Assembly: GCA_044507695.1 (NCBI GenBank)
Contig: JBIQJD010000018.1
Location: 1 to 64,000, forward strand
Source of the DNA: JBIQJD01 sp044507695
Lineage (GTDB): Bacteria; Bacteroidota; Ignavibacteria; Ignavibacteriales; Ignavibacteriaceae
Length of the DNA stretch: 64,000 nt
Direction: 5' to 3'
Below the pieces are notes generated by a model. The model saw nothing but the letters and a program-made list of their open reading frames with translations. It was not told the DNA's origin and made no database searches. Of the stretch, positions 60,712-64,000 are shown one piece after another (the stretch's first letter is position 1; every line of letters starts with the position of its first letter). Made by a program: the position numbers and the translations under genes.

Positions 60712-63354
60712 CTACCAGTTATATCTTAACATAAAATTAAACAACAACTCTTTGTAACTAAAGGAACCATCAGCCAGGTTCCAATAATTAATTTTTTCTA
60801 TTCTCGTCTGCAAATTCAAATTCCACATAGAAATTGAATTATCAAAATAGAAACCGTTCTTTTTATTTAATTCACTTTCATTTGCAGTGTTAAATCCAAA
60901 TGTATGAGTTAAAGGTTCAAAGAATACTGCGTTTATATTCAGATCAAAATTTGTAATTAATGAATTCATCAACTGAGATTTTGCTTTTATAGAACCCCAT
61001 GTTACTGCCAATGAAACAGGCATATCAAAACTGATTGCTTCAGTTACTGAAAATGAGTTTGTATTGAAATCTGAAATTCCCTGGAGTGTTTCAGCATCAT
61101 TCCTTACAAAAGAAAGATTTGTAGTAAAATTAAATTGTTTAACAATAAAAGTATAACCTGCTGCCGCTGAAATCATTGTTGTTTTATTTTCAATTTTATT
61201 TGATTCAACTTGATCATTATTTTTTTGCAGATAAGGAGAATACGATATTTGAAGATAGGGAAGATCAGAAAAATTTAAACCTAATGTTATACCAAATGCA
61301 GTTATCGTTGTTCTAGAACGTTTCCACTCAATTAGATTATCATGTGAGTTTTTAAAAAATGTACTGAATGAAAGATGGCGGTCAAAAAATTTCTGCTCAA
61401 CTTTTGCATCAAAAGATAACTGATCATTTTTTAAGTTCGGCACACCTAAAGAAGTATAACCGGGACCAATCATTTTTATTCCAAATGAAGTTCGAGTTTG
61501 AGATTGAGAATTGTTATAGGAAATTTTACCCGCATAGGAATAATCAAACGAAGTGCTGATTTTTGGCGTTATCAAACCTTTTATCCATCCTGGCATTGCA
61601 TCAATTTCAAGATCTGCATCGCGGGTATCACGGGTTAACACAGATGCATTGCCATAACCTTCAATTACTAACTTATCATCAAACAAAAATATTTTTGTTT
61701 CCGTACCTAAAACATAATTTGCTTTTGGCGGTGGTAAAGTGAATGTATTTTGATTGCCGGGAGATAATGCTGAATTCTCCGTTGAAGCTGAAACAGAGTT
61801 CTCGTCATCTTTTGCATATAGTCCGGTGAGAATAAAATTGGTTCCCTCCTTTTTGCCAATTCCAATTCTACCGGCATAAAGATTTCTTCGATACGAAACA
61901 TGCTCAATTGCGCGCTGGTTTTTAGATCCAGTAAAAGCGGCGTAAAAAATCCCGGGATTTATTTCAGTATTGATCCCGGTTACTGGTACACCATTTAAAG
62001 TGAATTCCGAGTATGATGGATAAGTTGTTCCTATTCCCAAAGTATTTACAATAGAAATAAAATTTGCCCATCCCGGAATTTCATCTTCTGCCCGGGATTT
62101 AAGTGTTTCCTTGAAAGTATCAAAATCAATATTAAAGGAAAAACTATTTATGCTCTGCCGCTGATCATTCTGCATATTTGATAAAAGAAAATTTGCAGTG
62201 AAAGGAAGTCCATAAATTACAAGTGATGGATTAAGTTCTGCGGTAAAAACATTTTTAGGAAGTTCAGAAAAGGGAAGAGTTTTATAACCAGCATCAAAAT
62301 TTAATTTAGCTTCACCTGAAAACACTAAAGGTTTAATTATGTTCTCATCTATATCTTCATTATAAAATAAACCGCTAAGTTGTGAATTATCTATCGAAGC
62401 AACAAGCATATGTTTTTTTAAATAAGAAGCTGTTTCGGTTTTATCTTGATTTATAAATGAGGTTTCATTATTGTCAGAATTATATTCTGGATTATCCTGA
62501 TAAGTAAATTCCCTGGCTTCACTTTCCGAAACTAAAATGTTATTTAAATAAGCTTTTACCTGCCAGGCATATCTTTTATTTTGAAATTTTCTTCCTCCAA
62601 CCGGATATAAAAAAAGATTAGCATAAATATTTTGATTTTTATAAAAAGCCGGATTAGATAGCATTGCATCGTAAGCAGACTGATTGCCTAAAATTTCAGT
62701 TATTACTATTGAATAGCTTACAGTTACGCCCGGGGGTAAAGGAGAAGGAGGAAGCCAATTGAAAGTTATAAACGATCCTGAAACAATTTTTAGATCATCA
62801 ATTAGATTTGAATCATCAATTATACCAGAAGAAAAATGAGTATTATTTTCCGGTTCAAGTAATTCAATTTGTGAAAGGTTTTGTGCCTGTGCCTGCACAC
62901 ATTGCATACCAATCTGCAGATTGGTTTCCACATTAATAACAGAAATACAAATCTCATAATTTCCGGTTGGAACTGCATTAATATTTTGCACAACATCTGC
63001 ATATTTATCATTGGTTACATTTATATGCATCGGCATAAGATAGTGTGTGCTTATAATTTTTGTTCCCGGAGGTAAAATAAATTCAGAAGTTGTCACTTCA
63101 ACAATTTGGCCTTCTGATAATTCCGTTGCGGTTCCCTGAAGATAAACATTATAAGTCGTTGGCGTTGGATTTATCAGGGTAATTTTCCACATGTGCTCAA
63201 GTTTAAACTGAAATGGCGGCGGCTGTTTTAGCTGAACAATTATCTGTGCAGAAGTAGTTGATCCGTTTCCTAAAAATACGCTCAGAATTATAATTAAAAA
63301 TGTAAATCTATTTGCAAAATAGTGTGGAAGTAAAATTTTATTTAACATATACAT
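60712..63354 (-). CDS. large exported protein with predicted C-terminal outer-membrane beta-barrel
   Basis: An 880-residue protein. The N-terminal hydrophobic segment (FLIIILSVFLGN, then TTSAQ) is a signal peptide. Residues about 40-170 form a beta domain (VQLKQPPPFQFKLEHMWKITLINPTPTTYNVYLQG) of the kind seen in Bacteroidota TANFOR-type proteins. Residues 185-300 are Fn3-like (FITFNWLPPSPLPPG, YAWQVKAY). The rest, about 330-880, is strand-rich with many aromatic ends and finishes LLFNFMLRYNW, a barrel C-terminus. Its ATG overlaps the preceding gene by 17 bp, so the two are cotranscribed. Function unknown. Confidence 0.78.
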   Translation of the reverse strand: MYMLNKILLPHYFANRFTFLIIILSVFLGNGSTTSAQIIVQLKQPPPFQFKLEHMWKITLINPTPTTYNVYLQGTATELSEGQIVEVTTSEFILPPGTKIISTHYLMPMHINVTNDKYADVVQNINAVPTGNYEICISVINVETNLQIGMQCVQAQAQNLSQIELLEPENNTHFSSGIIDDSNLIDDLKIVSGSFITFNWLPPSPLPPGVTVSYSIVITEILGNQSAYDAMLSNPAFYKNQNIYANLFLYPVGGRKFQNKRYAWQVKAYLNNILVSESEAREFTYQDNPEYNSDNNETSFINQDKTETASYLKKHMLVASIDNSQLSGLFYNEDIDENIIKPLVFSGEAKLNFDAGYKTLPFSELPKNVFTAELNPSLVIYGLPFTANFLLSNMQNDQRQSINSFSFNIDFDTFKETLKSRAEDEIPGWANFISIVNTLGIGTTYPSYSEFTLNGVPVTGINTEINPGIFYAAFTGSKNQRAIEHVSYRRNLYAGRIGIGKKEGTNFILTGLYAKDDENSVSASTENSALSPGNQNTFTLPPPKANYVLGTETKIFLFDDKLVIEGYGNASVLTRDTRDADLEIDAMPGWIKGLITPKISTSFDYSYAGKISYNNSQSQTRTSFGIKMIGPGYTSLGVPNLKNDQLSFDAKVEQKFFDRHLSFSTFFKNSHDNLIEWKRSRTTITAFGITLGLNFSDLPYLQISYSPYLQKNNDQVESNKIENKTTMISAAAGYTFIVKQFNFTTNLSFVRNDAETLQGISDFNTNSFSVTEAISFDMPVSLAVTWGSIKAKSQLMNSLITNFDLNINAVFFEPLTHTFGFNTANESELNKKNGFYFDNSISMWNLNLQTRIEKINYWNLADGSFSYKELLFNFMLRYNW

Positions 63355-64000
63355 CCACCGGTTGGCTCATTTTTGATTCTCCGCCAAGTTTATCAAAAAC
63401 TTTTATGCAATAAGTATATTTACCTTTTCCGTGAGATAATTTTGAATCAATAAAATTTCTTGATTCTGATTGGCTGACCGTTGCAAATCTTTGCGGAGGA
63501 TTATTTTCAAACACACGGTAGATTACAAAATTTACATTTTCCAGATTTTCATAATCCCATTTTAAAATTGAATTGCTTTTTTCTTCATCAAAAAGAACCG
63601 ATAAATTTTTTACAACCGGAAGTACGCCTGTATAATATGGCCTGGCGTTTACGGGAAAAGATAATTCAGATTTTAAACCTGAACTATCAACAGCAAGCAA
63701 AGCATATTCATACATTATATTTGGTTTCAAATTTAAATCAATGAAAATTGAATCAGCAGAACCGAGTGTTGCCAGACTATCCCATTTTTCATTATTCATT
63801 ATTCTGCGGAATGCAATGTGGTAAGAAATATCTTCACTCGTACTTGGCGCAAATAATAAACTAACTGATTTATCAGTAACAGTAACATCAAGTATAACAG
63901 GTGTTACCGGCGCTATTATATCAGGTCTTTTAACTGCTATATATTCTGATAATTCTGATTCATTGTAACGGTTATCGAGCGCAGTTATGCAATAATAAAC
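63338..64000 (-). CDS. 5'-truncated protein with tandem Fn3-like domains
   Basis: The 3' part (220 codons) of a gene that enters from the right edge. The frame stays open from 64000 to the stop at 63338, and the first internal Met (63799) is not a start since upstream codons continue the domain pattern. At least two Fn3-like units are visible: YYCITALDNRYNESELSEY, linker RPDIIAPVTP, SISYHIAFRRI-type strands, YEYALLAVDSSGLKSE, then YTYCIKVFDKLGGESKMS. Its last 17 bp overlap the start of the next gene. Probably a large surface protein working with the barrel protein encoded downstream. Confidence 0.8.
   Translation of the reverse strand, partial: VYYCITALDNRYNESELSEYIAVKRPDIIAPVTPVILDVTVTDKSVSLLFAPSTSEDISYHIAFRRIMNNEKWDSLATLGSADSIFIDLNLKPNIMYEYALLAVDSSGLKSELSFPVNARPYYTGVLPVVKNLSVLFDEEKSNSILKWDYENLENVNFVIYRVFENNPPQRFATVSQSESRNFIDSKLSHGKGKYTYCIKVFDKLGGESKMSQPVDVYVK

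Overview
This AT-rich window looks like chromosome from a member of the Bacteroidota/Chlorobi group, most likely Ignavibacteria (Ignavibacterium/Melioribacter-like). The evidence is: three secreted proteins ending in the type IX secretion (T9SS) sorting domain with the NYPNPFNP/NFPNPFNP signature; a PorD-like and a PorV-like protein; a carboxypeptidase-regulatory-type TonB receptor; BshB1 of bacillithiol synthesis; a sphingolipid-type serine palmitoyltransferase; and promoters of the form TTG-N20-TAnnTTT(T/G). No phage, insertion sequence or CRISPR array was seen. The assignment is inferred from protein character, not from a 16S gene.

Layout. 0-4 kb: GIY-YIG protein, tRNA-Leu(CAA) and the glutamyl/glutaminyl-tRNA synthetase pair, all on the minus strand. 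4-10.3 kb: a signalling block with a hybrid histidine kinase carrying three receiver domains, a type II NADH dehydrogenase and two tandem receiver-adenylate cyclases. 10.3-14.2 kb: cell-envelope genes (helix-hairpin-helix beta-barrel protein, PorV-like barrel, PorD-like protein). 14.2-17.7 kb: GNAT acyltransferase, serine-palmitoyltransferase-like enzyme and an extended SDR, a plausible ceramide pathway. 17.7-22.6 kb: cytochrome lipoprotein, tRNA-Ala(GGC), a lipoprotein and two T9SS-exported proteins. 22.8-33.7 kb: MATE and MFS transporters, then a long plus-strand run (SpoIID, Maf, flippase-like protein, isocitrate dehydrogenase, YtxH/DUF948, EF-G paralogue, HIT).

33.7-44.5 kb is an accessory-looking region: a GlxA-type AraC regulator followed by about 14 small single-domain genes (VOC, SRPBCC, SnoaL, DHFR/RibD-like, DUF1801, alpha/beta hydrolase), mostly in paralogous pairs, plus a deleted MATE gene. 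Three promoters here share an undescribed motif, TTGCCGTA-N6-CCTT, at a fixed or one-helical-turn-shifted distance from the -7 box, suggesting a local regulon. 44.6-64 kb: a nine-haem T9SS cytochrome, purM, a propeller/lipoprotein/TonB-receptor set, a TatD-radical SAM fusion, PBP4, HDAC-like, M28 peptidase, prmA, an amidohydrolase, bshB1, and a pair of large secreted/outer-membrane proteins, one running off the right edge.

The most notable items are the shared operator motif, the candidate ceramide gene set, the TatD-radical SAM fusion, the hybrid kinase with a damaged ATP-binding N box, the exported multihaem cytochrome, and a group of apparently leaderless promoters.
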